From NCBI RefSeq assembly GCF_022370835.2, contig NZ_CP092365.1, forward strand, positions 2,790,001-2,854,000: a stretch of DNA of 64,000 nucleotides, in the 5' to 3' direction. Shown here one piece after another: positions 57,359 through 64,000 of the stretch (the stretch's first letter is position 1; the number at the start of each line of letters is the position of its first letter). The stretch is from Mycolicibacillus parakoreensis (GTDB lineage Bacteria; Actinomycetota; Actinomycetes; Mycobacteriales; Mycobacteriaceae). The notes below the pieces were generated by a model, which saw nothing but the letters and a program-made list of their open reading frames with translations, did no database searches and was not told the origin of the DNA. A program made the position numbers and the translations under genes.

Positions 57359-57952
57359 ATGACCGCTGTCGTCGACGCCTGCGCTGACGAGGCGACCGAG
57401 GCGACGTCCGAGGTCACCGCATCACCGTCGCGCCGCACCGTGCGGCTGCCCCGTCGTGTGCGGCGGTGGCTCGTGGCCGCGACCGCCGTCGTGTTCGTCA
57501 TCGGCGCCGGCTACCAGAGCTGGCTTTTGATCGACCAGCATCGCGATGGCGTCGCCGGGCGCGACGCGCTCGCCGCCGCGGAACGCTACGCGGTGACCCT
57601 GACCACCGCCGACCCGGCGACCATCGACGATCAGGTCGAGGCCGTCATCGACGGCTCGACCGGGGATTTTCACGACCGGTACACCCGACACAGCGCGGAC
57701 CTGCGCGCGATGCTGCTCACCAACAAGGTGACCACGACCGGCAGCATCGTCGATTCGGCGGTCAAATCGGCCGACCCGCACCACGCCACCGTCCTGCTGC
57801 TGGTCCGACAGTCCTTCACCACCCCGGCCATGGCCGACCGCCCGGTCGATTCCTCGGCGGACGTCACCGGGATGACCATGCTGCTGGACAACGTCGACGG
57901 ACGGTGGCTTGTCAGCGAGATCCGTGCCACAGCAGGGGGTCTGACTCCATGA
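57359..57952 (+). CDS. Mce-associated membrane protein 2
   Basis: Paralogue of the preceding Mam protein, 197 residues: a helix at about 39-58, then the domain AAAERYAVTLTTADPATIDDQVEAVIDGSTGDFHDRYTRHSADLRAML, which matches its neighbour in order and motif. ATG 57359 lies behind GGGAAGGGG; a GTG at 57341 in frame is possible but has a poorer site. The 3' end overlaps the MPT64-like gene by 4 bp. Two Mam genes after mceF also occur in the mce3 locus (from memory). Confidence 0.87.
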   Translation: MTAVVDACADEATEATSEVTASPSRRTVRLPRRVRRWLVAATAVVFVIGAGYQSWLLIDQHRDGVAGRDALAAAERYAVTLTTADPATIDDQVEAVIDGSTGDFHDRYTRHSADLRAMLLTNKVTTTGSIVDSAVKSADPHHATVLLLVRQSFTTPAMADRPVDSSADVTGMTMLLDNVDGRWLVSEIRATAGGLTP

Positions 57953-58743
57953 GAACCCTGGCAGTCGCCGCGGCGCTGGCCGTCGCCGCCGCCCCGTTGG
58001 TCACCGCTCCGCGCGCCGGCGCCACCGCCGACGGGTTCTGCGCCGACCTGCACGCCGACTGGGACGGTCAGCACTGCACGACCGTGGTGGTCTCGCCACG
58101 GCAGGCGCAACGTGTCATCTCCGTCGATCTTCCGGTCGCGCTGCTCGATGACCCGACCGCGGGGCCGGTGGTGCGCGACTTCTACCGGCAGCTGATGGAC
58201 GGGTGGCGACGTTCTGGTGCGGAGTCACTGCGCGACACCCGCGCCTACGCCTTCTACGAACTGCACCCGGGGCCGGGGCCGCTGCAGTCGCTGGTCGTCC
58301 ACGAGGTACTCGAACCCCACGGCATGCAACCGAACAACGCTTTCCGGACATTCGTGTTCGACCTGGATCGCCGGACCCGGCTGACGCTGACCGATGTGTT
58401 CAAACCCGACGTCGACCCGCCGGCGGTCATCACGTCGGTCGGGGCCCCGGCGCTCACCGCCGCGCTCGATGACGCCGCGCCCCCGCACGCGCCGAACACC
58501 TACCCGTTCACTCTCGCCGAGTTCACCCCCGGCCCGAACGGACCCGGTTACTCGGGGAATTACCGCGCCTTCGCGTTGACACCCGAGCACCTGGTCCTGT
58601 TCATGCCCGGCACTCCGATGCTGCGCGAAGACCCGCAGCCGCCCGACCGGCAGGTGTGGTCCATGGACGGCGGCGCGGTCATCGCCCGAATACCCCTGCC
58701 GTCTTTGGCCGACGCGCTGCGGCCCGAATACGGCGGCCACTGA
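57949..58743 (+). CDS. Secreted MPT64-like (DUF3298/RsiV-type) protein
   Basis: Exported protein of 264 residues with a signal peptide that probably ends at AGA-TA near residue 25. Its order of motifs matches MPT64: an early Cys pair (FCADLH ... HCTTV), a central segment FRTFVFDLDRRTRLTLTDVFKP, and late YRAFALTPEHLVLFMPGTPM followed by a proline- and valine-bearing end. MPT64 is a major secreted mycobacterial antigen; the DUF3298 fold is otherwise seen in RsiV. ATG 57949 overlaps the second Mam gene by 4 bp. Its role in the Mce system is unknown; a periplasmic lipid-handling role is a guess. Confidence 0.72.
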   Translation: MRTLAVAAALAVAAAPLVTAPRAGATADGFCADLHADWDGQHCTTVVVSPRQAQRVISVDLPVALLDDPTAGPVVRDFYRQLMDGWRRSGAESLRDTRAYAFYELHPGPGPLQSLVVHEVLEPHGMQPNNAFRTFVFDLDRRTRLTLTDVFKPDVDPPAVITSVGAPALTAALDDAAPPHAPNTYPFTLAEFTPGPNGPGYSGNYRAFALTPEHLVLFMPGTPMLREDPQPPDRQVWSMDGGAVIARIPLPSLADALRPEYGGH

Positions 58744-58794
58744 TCACCTGCCCCCGGTCCCCCACCACCCCCTCAACGAAGGAGCGCGATCACC

Positions 58795-59241
58795 ATGACC
58801 AACCGTCCCAGCACCGCCGCCCGCGTCGCCGGGTTGATCCTCACCGGCACGGGCGTCGCCCATTTCCTCACACCTGACGCCTTCGAGTCGCTTCTTCGCC
58901 CCGTGTTCCCCCTGAACACCCGCTGGCACGTCTACGTCAACGGTGTGAAGGAGACGTTGTTGGGGCTGGGCATCGTGGCGTCGCGAACCCGTCGGGTGGC
59001 CCTGGTCGCCGTGGTGGTCCACGTGATCGGGTTGGCCCGCAACGCCACACGCCGCGGTCGCACACGGGTCGGACTCGACGTCGATTGGCACGACGGCGAC
59101 CGGTTCGACGAGGAGGGACTCGTCGAGGTGTATCCGATCGAGGAGTTCTCGCCCAGCTCCGAGGACCCCGCGCCGGCGCCGCAGGGCGTCGCACCGGGGA
59201 TGGACGCGACCACACCGACGCGGCGGGAGTCGCTGCGATGA
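58795..59241 (+). CDS. Small membrane protein, DoxX-like pattern
   Basis: Protein of 148 residues with about two or three hydrophobic segments in the first 85 residues (VAGLILTGTGVAHFLTPDAF; VKETLLGLGIVASRT; VALVAVVVHVIGLA), then a hydrophilic acidic/Pro-rich tail. The HFLTPDAFESLL segment is like DoxX-family membrane proteins, but the match is weak. ATG 58795 follows GAAGGAGCG. It overlaps the next small gene by 4 bp. Confidence 0.7.
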   Translation: MTNRPSTAARVAGLILTGTGVAHFLTPDAFESLLRPVFPLNTRWHVYVNGVKETLLGLGIVASRTRRVALVAVVVHVIGLARNATRRGRTRVGLDVDWHDGDRFDEEGLVEVYPIEEFSPSSEDPAPAPQGVAPGMDATTPTRRESLR

Positions 59242-59432
59242 TGTTCGTGGTGCGACTCATCGACCTGATCGTGCGCGCGGTCCGCTACCTGGGTACTCCC
59301 GAAGCCCGGTTCCTGCGCGCCGGCCTGGTCGTGGTGGTCATCGGCGGCGCATTGATCGGCGCCGCCGGACTCTTCTGGCTGCTGGCCCAACTCCCGGCGC
59401 TGTTCGCCGGCGCGGCCACACATCACCTCTGA
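59238..59432 (+). CDS. Very small membrane protein (64 residues)
   Basis: A 64-residue protein with one strong transmembrane helix near residues 29-56 (AGLVVVVIGGALIGAAGLFWLLAQLPALF), preceded by an amphipathic, basic segment. ATG 59238 overlaps the upstream stop (ATGA); a second ATG follows at 59241. It is tightly packed between the DoxX-like gene and the first MpaB-type oxygenase gene and so is likely real. No family is known to me; it may be a membrane anchor or partner of an oxygenase. Confidence 0.6.
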   Translation: MMFVVRLIDLIVRAVRYLGTPEARFLRAGLVVVVIGGALIGAAGLFWLLAQLPALFAGAATHHL

Positions 59433-59457
59433 CCCCCAACACGTCGAAAGGCCCCCG

Positions 59458-60366
59458 ATGTCACCTAGTCACCGTCAACAGGAGAGCCCGGCCCCCACGA
59501 TGCTGACCACAGCCGAGACCCGCATTCAGATCGACACCTACACCCCACGGTGGGACCACGAGGTCATCGACCTGTCCGATGCCCTGGATTTCTGGTCGGC
59601 GGCCGCGGCCGCCGCCAACGTCATCATGCAGATGAGCCTGCCGGGGGTGGGCCACGGCGTCGCCGAGAGCCGCGTCGAATCCGGCGCTCTGATGGAACAC
59701 CCCTGGAAGCGGCTACGCACCACCGCGCAGTATCTCGCCGTGGTGATCCTGGGCACCGACGCGGAGCGCGCCGCCTACCGCGACGCGGTCAACGTGGCGC
59801 ATCGCATGGTGCGCTCCACCGCCGACAGTCCGGTGAGATACAACGCGTTCGACCGTGACCTGCAGTTGTGGGTGGCGGCCTGCCTCTACGTCTTCTACGA
59901 GGACACCTACCAGTTGCTGCGAGGCCGGCTCACCGAAGAGCAGGCCGAGAGCCTCTATCAGCACGGCAAGCTGCTCGGCACGACCCTGCAGGTCACCGAC
60001 GATCAATGGCCCGCGACCCGCGCCGAATTCGACGACTACTGGAACGCGACGTGCGAACACCTCGAGATGGACGACGTCGTTCGCGACTATCTGCTGCGGT
60101 TGGTCAACCTCACGATGATCAATCCGCTGCTGCGACTGTTCTTCGCTCCGCTGCTGCGGTTCTTGACGATCGGATTTTTGGCCCCGCGGTTCCGGGAGCT
60201 CCTCGGGGTGCAGTGGTCGGCGACCAAGCAGCGGCAATTCGAGAATCTGTTCCTGTTCGTCTCCTTCGTCAATCGGTTCCTGCCGAAGTTCCTGCGCACC
60301 TTCAGCTACAGCCTCTTGATGTCGGATCTTCGCCGTCGGCTGCGGCGCCACAAGTCGCTGATCTAG
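59458..60366 (+). CDS. MpaB-family (DUF2236) oxygenase-like protein 1
   Basis: Protein of 302 residues, mostly helical. The pattern LQLWVAACLYVFYEDTYQLLRGRLTEEQAESLYQHGKLLG ... ATRAEFDDYWN is the DUF2236 / ER-bound oxygenase MpaB / rubber-oxygenase Lcp family core. Characterised members use a heme b to cleave isoprenoid double bonds (rubber, or the farnesyl side chain of a mycophenolic acid precursor). The position of the proximal His cannot be fixed by eye. ATG 59458 lies 25 bp after the small membrane protein. The next gene encodes a second member, so the two may form a heteromer. Confidence 0.75.
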   Translation: MSPSHRQQESPAPTMLTTAETRIQIDTYTPRWDHEVIDLSDALDFWSAAAAAANVIMQMSLPGVGHGVAESRVESGALMEHPWKRLRTTAQYLAVVILGTDAERAAYRDAVNVAHRMVRSTADSPVRYNAFDRDLQLWVAACLYVFYEDTYQLLRGRLTEEQAESLYQHGKLLGTTLQVTDDQWPATRAEFDDYWNATCEHLEMDDVVRDYLLRLVNLTMINPLLRLFFAPLLRFLTIGFLAPRFRELLGVQWSATKQRQFENLFLFVSFVNRFLPKFLRTFSYSLLMSDLRRRLRRHKSLI

Positions 60367-60368
60367 GG

Positions 60369-61181
60369 ATGCCGGTGACCGAGACCGACCGATTGGGCCC
60401 CGACAGTCTGCTGTGGCGCTTCCTGGGTGACCGCCGTTATCTGTTCATGCTGCCGCGCTCGGTGTGTCTGTTGATGCTGCACCCGGCGATCGCCGCCGGG
60501 ATCAGCGAACACGCCTTGATGCGTGACCGGATCTGGCTGCACAAGAAACGGACGGTCACCCAGGCGGTCAACATCGCCTACACCCGTCACGACATGGCGC
60601 CGCTGATCCGGTTCTCCCACGACCACGTGAAGGGGACCACCGATCGCGGCGAGAAATACCATGCGCTCAGCCCCGACGTCTTCCACTTTCAGCACGCCGC
60701 GTATGTCGAGACCCTCATCACGATGGTGAACACGTTCATCCGACCGCTCAACGCGGCCGAACACGAGCAGCTCTACCGGGAGTGTTGCACCTGGTACCGC
60801 CGCTACGGGATCTCCACGCGACCGATGCCCGACACCTGGGTCGAGTTCGTCGACTACTTCGACCAACGCTGCCGCAGCGACCTGTCGGCGGGACCGCACT
60901 TCGAGCGCTACCGCGACGAGATCTTCGCCCCGTCGGACTGGACGATGCGCCGCGTGCCGCACCGGGCGATCCGCGCCATGCAGCATCCGCGGGCCCGCGA
61001 GCTTCTGGGGATCGACGTGAGCGCCGCCGACCGTCGCTCCCTGCGACGGTTCACCCGCGTGGCGCGACTCTCGGTGGTGCTGCCACGGCATCACTGGAAT
61101 GCCAAGGCCCGCGCGGTGCTGCGGGCCGGTACTCCCGCGGCAGCAGACCAGCAGCTCGGCGGTGTACCCGCACCGCCATGA
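60369..61181 (+). CDS. MpaB-family (DUF2236) oxygenase-like protein 2
   Basis: Protein of 270 residues of the same family: the segment VFHFQHAAYVETLITMVNTFIRPLNAAEHEQLYRECCTWYRRYGI followed by MPDTWVEFVDYFDQRC matches the DUF2236 order. The N-terminal SLLWRFLGDRRYLFMLPRSVCLLMLHPAIAAGISEHA also fits the family start (heme pocket helix). ATG 60369 is 2 bp after the first oxygenase gene; a GTG at 60375 is an alternative. Paired DUF2236 genes in an mce operon suggest an isoprenoid or sterol-like import substrate, which is inference. Confidence 0.75.
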   Translation: MPVTETDRLGPDSLLWRFLGDRRYLFMLPRSVCLLMLHPAIAAGISEHALMRDRIWLHKKRTVTQAVNIAYTRHDMAPLIRFSHDHVKGTTDRGEKYHALSPDVFHFQHAAYVETLITMVNTFIRPLNAAEHEQLYRECCTWYRRYGISTRPMPDTWVEFVDYFDQRCRSDLSAGPHFERYRDEIFAPSDWTMRRVPHRAIRAMQHPRARELLGIDVSAADRRSLRRFTRVARLSVVLPRHHWNAKARAVLRAGTPAAADQQLGGVPAPP

Positions 61182-61256
61182 TTCCAGTTATGTTGGAGAC
61201 GGTCGGGGACTTCGCGAGTTTTCACCGCTGCAGGACCCGACTAAGTGAGGAACTCC

Positions 61257-62534
61257 GTGACGGCACGACAGACTCCCGCCGCGACGCGTAGCGTCCGGCG
61301 CCGTCCCAAGGACCGCAAGGCCCAGATCGCGCGCGAGGCCGCCGAGGCGTTCAGCACGCTCGGCTACCACGCGGTCAGCGTGGAGGCGATCGCCACCCGC
61401 GTCGGGGTGTCGGCTCCGGCCCTCTACCGGCACTACAGCAGCAAATACGATCTGTTCCGCGGCGCGGTGCTCGCACTGAGCCAGCAACTCGTCGACGCCA
61501 CCGATGCCTTCGACACCGTCACCGACGACGATCCGCACGCGCACCGCGATCAGATCGCGCGGGCAGTGATCGACGTCGTCCTGGTCAACCGCACCTCCGG
61601 CGGGCTCTACCGGTGGCAGACCCGGTATCTGCAAGGCCCCGACGCCGCCCGGTTGACCTCACAGCTGCGGCTGGTCAACCACCGCATCCAGCGTGCCATC
61701 ACCGTGCTGCGGCCGGAGTTGACCTCGGCGCAGCAGTGGATGCTGTCGTCGGGATTTCTCAGTATCGCCGGCAGCATCACCGACCACCGGCTGCGCGCCC
61801 CCGACGAGACCATCCGCGCGATCCTCGCCGGGGGAATCAACGCGCTGGTCGCCGCCGCGCTGCCCGACCCCGAGGCGTCCCGGCAGCGCCGCGGAGGGTG
61901 GCGCATCTTCGCTCCCGACGCCGGCGCCTACGAGGCGCTGCTGCACGCCGCCATGCGGCTCTTCGCTCAGCAGGGCTACGCCGAAACCACCGTGGCGCAG
62001 ATCGCTGCGGCGGTGCAGCTGCCGGTCTCGGGCCCCTATCGGTACTTCTCGGGGAAATCGGAGATCCTGGCCACCGCGCTGCGCCGTGCCGCCGACCGCC
62101 TCTCGGCCGAACTGGCCCGGGCCCACGGCCCGGACAGCGAGCCCCGTGAGACGTTGACGCGACTGGTGGACGCCTACGTGACCACCTCGTTCGCCAACCC
62201 CGAACTCGCGTCGGTGTACTACAGCGAACGGGTCAACCTCGCCCCCAACGATCAGGTGCTGCTGCGCAACGTCCAGCGCGCGACGGTCGGGTCCTGGGTC
62301 GAATTGCTGATCTCGGCCCGCCCCGAACTCGATGTGACCGCGGCCCGCTTCCTCATCCAGGCGGCCATGGGCCTGGTCGTGGACCTGGGTCGGCTGGTGC
62401 ACTACGACCGGATGAGCCAGGACCGCGACGACGGCACCGATCCGCTGAGTTACCCGCGGGCCTGTGTCCAGACGCTGATGGAGGCCGTGCTGTTCGAGAC
62501 GAACGTTACGCAACGTCCCCTCGCCGATGGTTGA
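61257..62534 (+). CDS. Tandem TetR-family regulator (Mce3R-type architecture)
   Basis: Regulator of 425 residues made of two fused TetR units. The first helix-turn-helix is at about 20-65 (AREAAEAFSTLGYHAVSVEAIATRVGVSAPALYRHYSSKYDL), the second at about 222-266 (ALLHAAMRLFAQQGYAETTVAQIAAAVQLPVSGPYRYFSGKSEI); each is followed by an effector domain. Ordinary TetR proteins have about 200 residues. Mce3R of M. tuberculosis has the same double layout (about 406 residues) and represses the mce3 operon. I chose GTG 61257 behind GTGAGG; an in-frame GTG lies at 61245. It lies at the 3' end of the mce operon on the same strand, 75 bp after the second oxygenase gene. Confidence 0.88.
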   Translation: MTARQTPAATRSVRRRPKDRKAQIAREAAEAFSTLGYHAVSVEAIATRVGVSAPALYRHYSSKYDLFRGAVLALSQQLVDATDAFDTVTDDDPHAHRDQIARAVIDVVLVNRTSGGLYRWQTRYLQGPDAARLTSQLRLVNHRIQRAITVLRPELTSAQQWMLSSGFLSIAGSITDHRLRAPDETIRAILAGGINALVAAALPDPEASRQRRGGWRIFAPDAGAYEALLHAAMRLFAQQGYAETTVAQIAAAVQLPVSGPYRYFSGKSEILATALRRAADRLSAELARAHGPDSEPRETLTRLVDAYVTTSFANPELASVYYSERVNLAPNDQVLLRNVQRATVGSWVELLISARPELDVTAARFLIQAAMGLVVDLGRLVHYDRMSQDRDDGTDPLSYPRACVQTLMEAVLFETNVTQRPLADG

Positions 62535-62779
62535 CCTGACCGCGAAGGGTTCTCCAGCGGTGAGTACGCCGCGACGAGCCGCTTCCGAACATCGGCCAGC
62601 TCGCGGGCCACGTCGTGATCATCGGGCATCAGCGCCCACTGATGGGCCAAACCGAGAACGGCTGCGCTGATCCCACTGGCCGCGCGTTCCAGTTCGACGT
62701 CGGCGCGTACCGACCCGTCGGACACGGACACATGCATCGCACGGGTTGTGGCCGTCCCGGATGGTGAATACGTAGCCAT
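62450..62779 (-). CDS. Doubtful small hypothetical ORF
   Basis: A 109-residue frame of which about residues 25-75 (VELERAASGISAAVLGLAHQWALMPDDHDVARELADVRKRL) look like genuine helical protein, but the last 25 residues are antisense to the end of the tandem TetR gene. I do not recognise it. It may be a short gene, a remnant, or spurious. The gap 62535-62844 (310 bp) holds nothing else I can support. Confidence 0.3.
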   Translation of the reverse strand: MATYSPSGTATTRAMHVSVSDGSVRADVELERAASGISAAVLGLAHQWALMPDDHDVARELADVRKRLVAAYSPLENPSRSGQPSARGRCVTFVSNSTASISVWTQARG

Positions 62780-62844
62780 GCGACGCTGATAACGATCGCA
62801 CCGTGCGTCCCATCGCCGGTACGGTCAGAGGCTGGCGGGCATCG

Positions 62845-63894
62845 CTAATCCAAACGACGGTCGAGCGTGATTCCCTCAGATTCGAGGATCCCGACCACGT
62901 CGATCACCGACTCCTCGTTCTGCCCGGTCCGGGCGTCGTCGACGTCGACGGCAATGGGAGGAACGTCGGCTCCTCCCTTCTCACGCAGGAAACGTTCCCG
63001 ATAAGCCCAGTACGCCGCGTTCGAGACGTCATCGACCATCTTCCAGTTCAACACCGCCCCAATGCCTATGCCCGCCACCGGGACGAGCTGTCCGAGCTTT
63101 CTCTTGGTGAGCCTCTGGCTGAATGAAGCCGCAAACCGCTGGGCCACTTTCACGAAGATCTGCTGGTTGAGCTCACGCCAAGCCAGATTCGTGGCAAGGC
63201 TCCGCGTCAATATCGCTAACTGCTGGTACGCAAACGCCTTCGCCGATGGTGTTACCGCGAGCCCGAGCCCGATCACCTGCATCATGAAGACCTCCTCGGC
63301 CGGATGACGGGGGTCGTAGCCGTAGTAGAGCGCGTCGTGTGCAATCACCCTGCTACAGGCAGTCAAAAGCGTTGCTGCATCGACACCCATCGCCGCGGCG
63401 ATAGTTCCCAACCCCGGTGCGGCTGCGGCGCCCGCGCCTGCTATCCCGCCGAAAGCGGCCGCGGCTTGCCCGCCACTCACGGCCAATCCCGCCGCGGCGC
63501 CTTCGACGGCGGCCGACACCGAGTAGGTGTGATGCAACCGCGTGAATGAGGCGACCTTGTCGACAGCGCGCAAGTCGAGCTTGCGGATCTCGTCGAGTTC
63601 TTCGACTGGGTGCCCCTTCCTGGCGTACGCCCGGATCACCCGATCCTCTGAGGTCGTCAGCTGACCGGTGCGGGTCATGAACTTCCCTGCCCCCTCGGCC
63701 GTGGCCTTCACCACCGCGGCTCCGCTGTCACGCGCCTTGGCCGCACCCGGGGTGGTGAGAACCTTGCCGTACAGATCACGACCCTTGCCCCTGACCGATT
63801 CCGGCACAAGACGGCGCGGTGATCGCCGCAACTCCCGCTCACGGTGCGCGAGCACCCGGGCGAATTGCTCCTGTTCGTACGCCGAAAGCCCCAC
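62845..63894 (-). CDS. EcsC-family protein
   Basis: Protein of 349 residues with the EcsC-type pattern: a charged N-terminus, then a long Ala/Gly-rich hydrophobic stretch (about 125-175, SAAVEGAAAGLAVSGGQAAAAFGGIAGAGAAAAPGLGTIAAAMGVDAATLLTACSRVIAHDALYYGYD shortened here to its ends) and a second hydrophobic region about 265-285 (LVPVAGIGIGAVLNWKMVDDV). EcsC proteins are associated with secretion or membrane transport in Bacillus, with no firm biochemical role. The GTG start at 63892-63894 has GGAGGAG 5 bases upstream. Its GC bias is visibly lower than in the mce genes. Confidence 0.75.
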   Translation of the reverse strand: MGLSAYEQEQFARVLAHRERELRRSPRRLVPESVRGKGRDLYGKVLTTPGAAKARDSGAAVVKATAEGAGKFMTRTGQLTTSEDRVIRAYARKGHPVEELDEIRKLDLRAVDKVASFTRLHHTYSVSAAVEGAAAGLAVSGGQAAAAFGGIAGAGAAAAPGLGTIAAAMGVDAATLLTACSRVIAHDALYYGYDPRHPAEEVFMMQVIGLGLAVTPSAKAFAYQQLAILTRSLATNLAWRELNQQIFVKVAQRFAASFSQRLTKRKLGQLVPVAGIGIGAVLNWKMVDDVSNAAYWAYRERFLREKGGADVPPIAVDVDDARTGQNEESVIDVVGILESEGITLDRRLD

Positions 63895-64000
63895 GCTGCT
63901 CCTCCGCCTGATGCACCTACGCCCATCACAGCATTCCCTGCCGACACATGCCGGGCCACGTCGAGATGGGCGATGACCAATCTACGGTCGGACGCCGCTG

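Overview
The window is one strand-dense, very high-GC chromosome segment from an actinobacterium, almost certainly a Mycobacterium/Mycolicibacterium species outside the tuberculosis complex. The evidence is a complete 14-gene nuo operon, an yrbEAB-mceABCDEF operon with Mce-associated proteins, many fadE/fadD-type genes, frequent GTG starts and 4-bp ATGA/GTGA gene overlaps. From memory, the gene order hisN-fadE24-fadE23-(gap)-Rv3143-nuoABCDEFGHIJKLMN-(gap)-Rv3167c-Rv3168-Rv3169-(gap)-hydrolase follows M. tuberculosis Rv3137 to about Rv3171c. The PPE genes and fadB4 that sit there in M. tuberculosis are absent and other genes fill the gaps. No rRNA, tRNA, CRISPR array, insertion sequence or integrase is visible.

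Layout. 1-2.8 kb: 3' part of selB, an AhpD-like protein and a convergent DJ-1/PfpI protein, the last two sharing a bidirectional terminator hairpin. 3.1-9.8 kb: narGHJI respiratory nitrate reductase. 9.8-11.3 kb: two unknown membrane proteins on the minus strand. 11.4-15.1 kb: hisN, then fadE24/fadE23-like acyl-CoA dehydrogenases behind a perfect palindromic operator. 15.1-24.7 kb: a catabolic island with an aldehyde dehydrogenase, a homogentisate-dioxygenase-like cupin, an alpha/beta hydrolase, a class III CoA-transferase, an HMG-CoA-lyase-like enzyme, a TetR regulator, and a triad of acyl-CoA dehydrogenase, APH-like kinase and DUF6285 protein. The triad resembles the LvaC/LvaA/LvaB module for 4-hydroxyacyl-CoA. 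24.8-40.9 kb: a stand-alone receiver-like protein and nuoA-N. 41-47.1 kb: an acyl-CoA synthetase, a PIG-L deacetylase, a TetR regulator divergent from an APH-like kinase plus a partner of unknown function, and an alpha/beta hydrolase.

47.6-62.5 kb: a long lipid-import locus. It holds a small membrane protein, two YrbE permeases, six Mce proteins, two Mce-associated proteins, an MPT64-like secreted protein, two small membrane proteins, two MpaB/DUF2236-family oxygenases and a double-TetR regulator of the Mce3R type. 62.5-64 kb: a doubtful small ORF and an EcsC-family protein.

The two main themes are respiration (Nar, complex I) and import plus beta-oxidation-type breakdown of lipids or hydroxylated acids. 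The most interesting candidates for under-described systems are the kinase/DUF6285/acyl-CoA dehydrogenase triad joined to an unusual ring-cleavage-like cluster, and the mce operon coupled to MpaB-type oxygenases.
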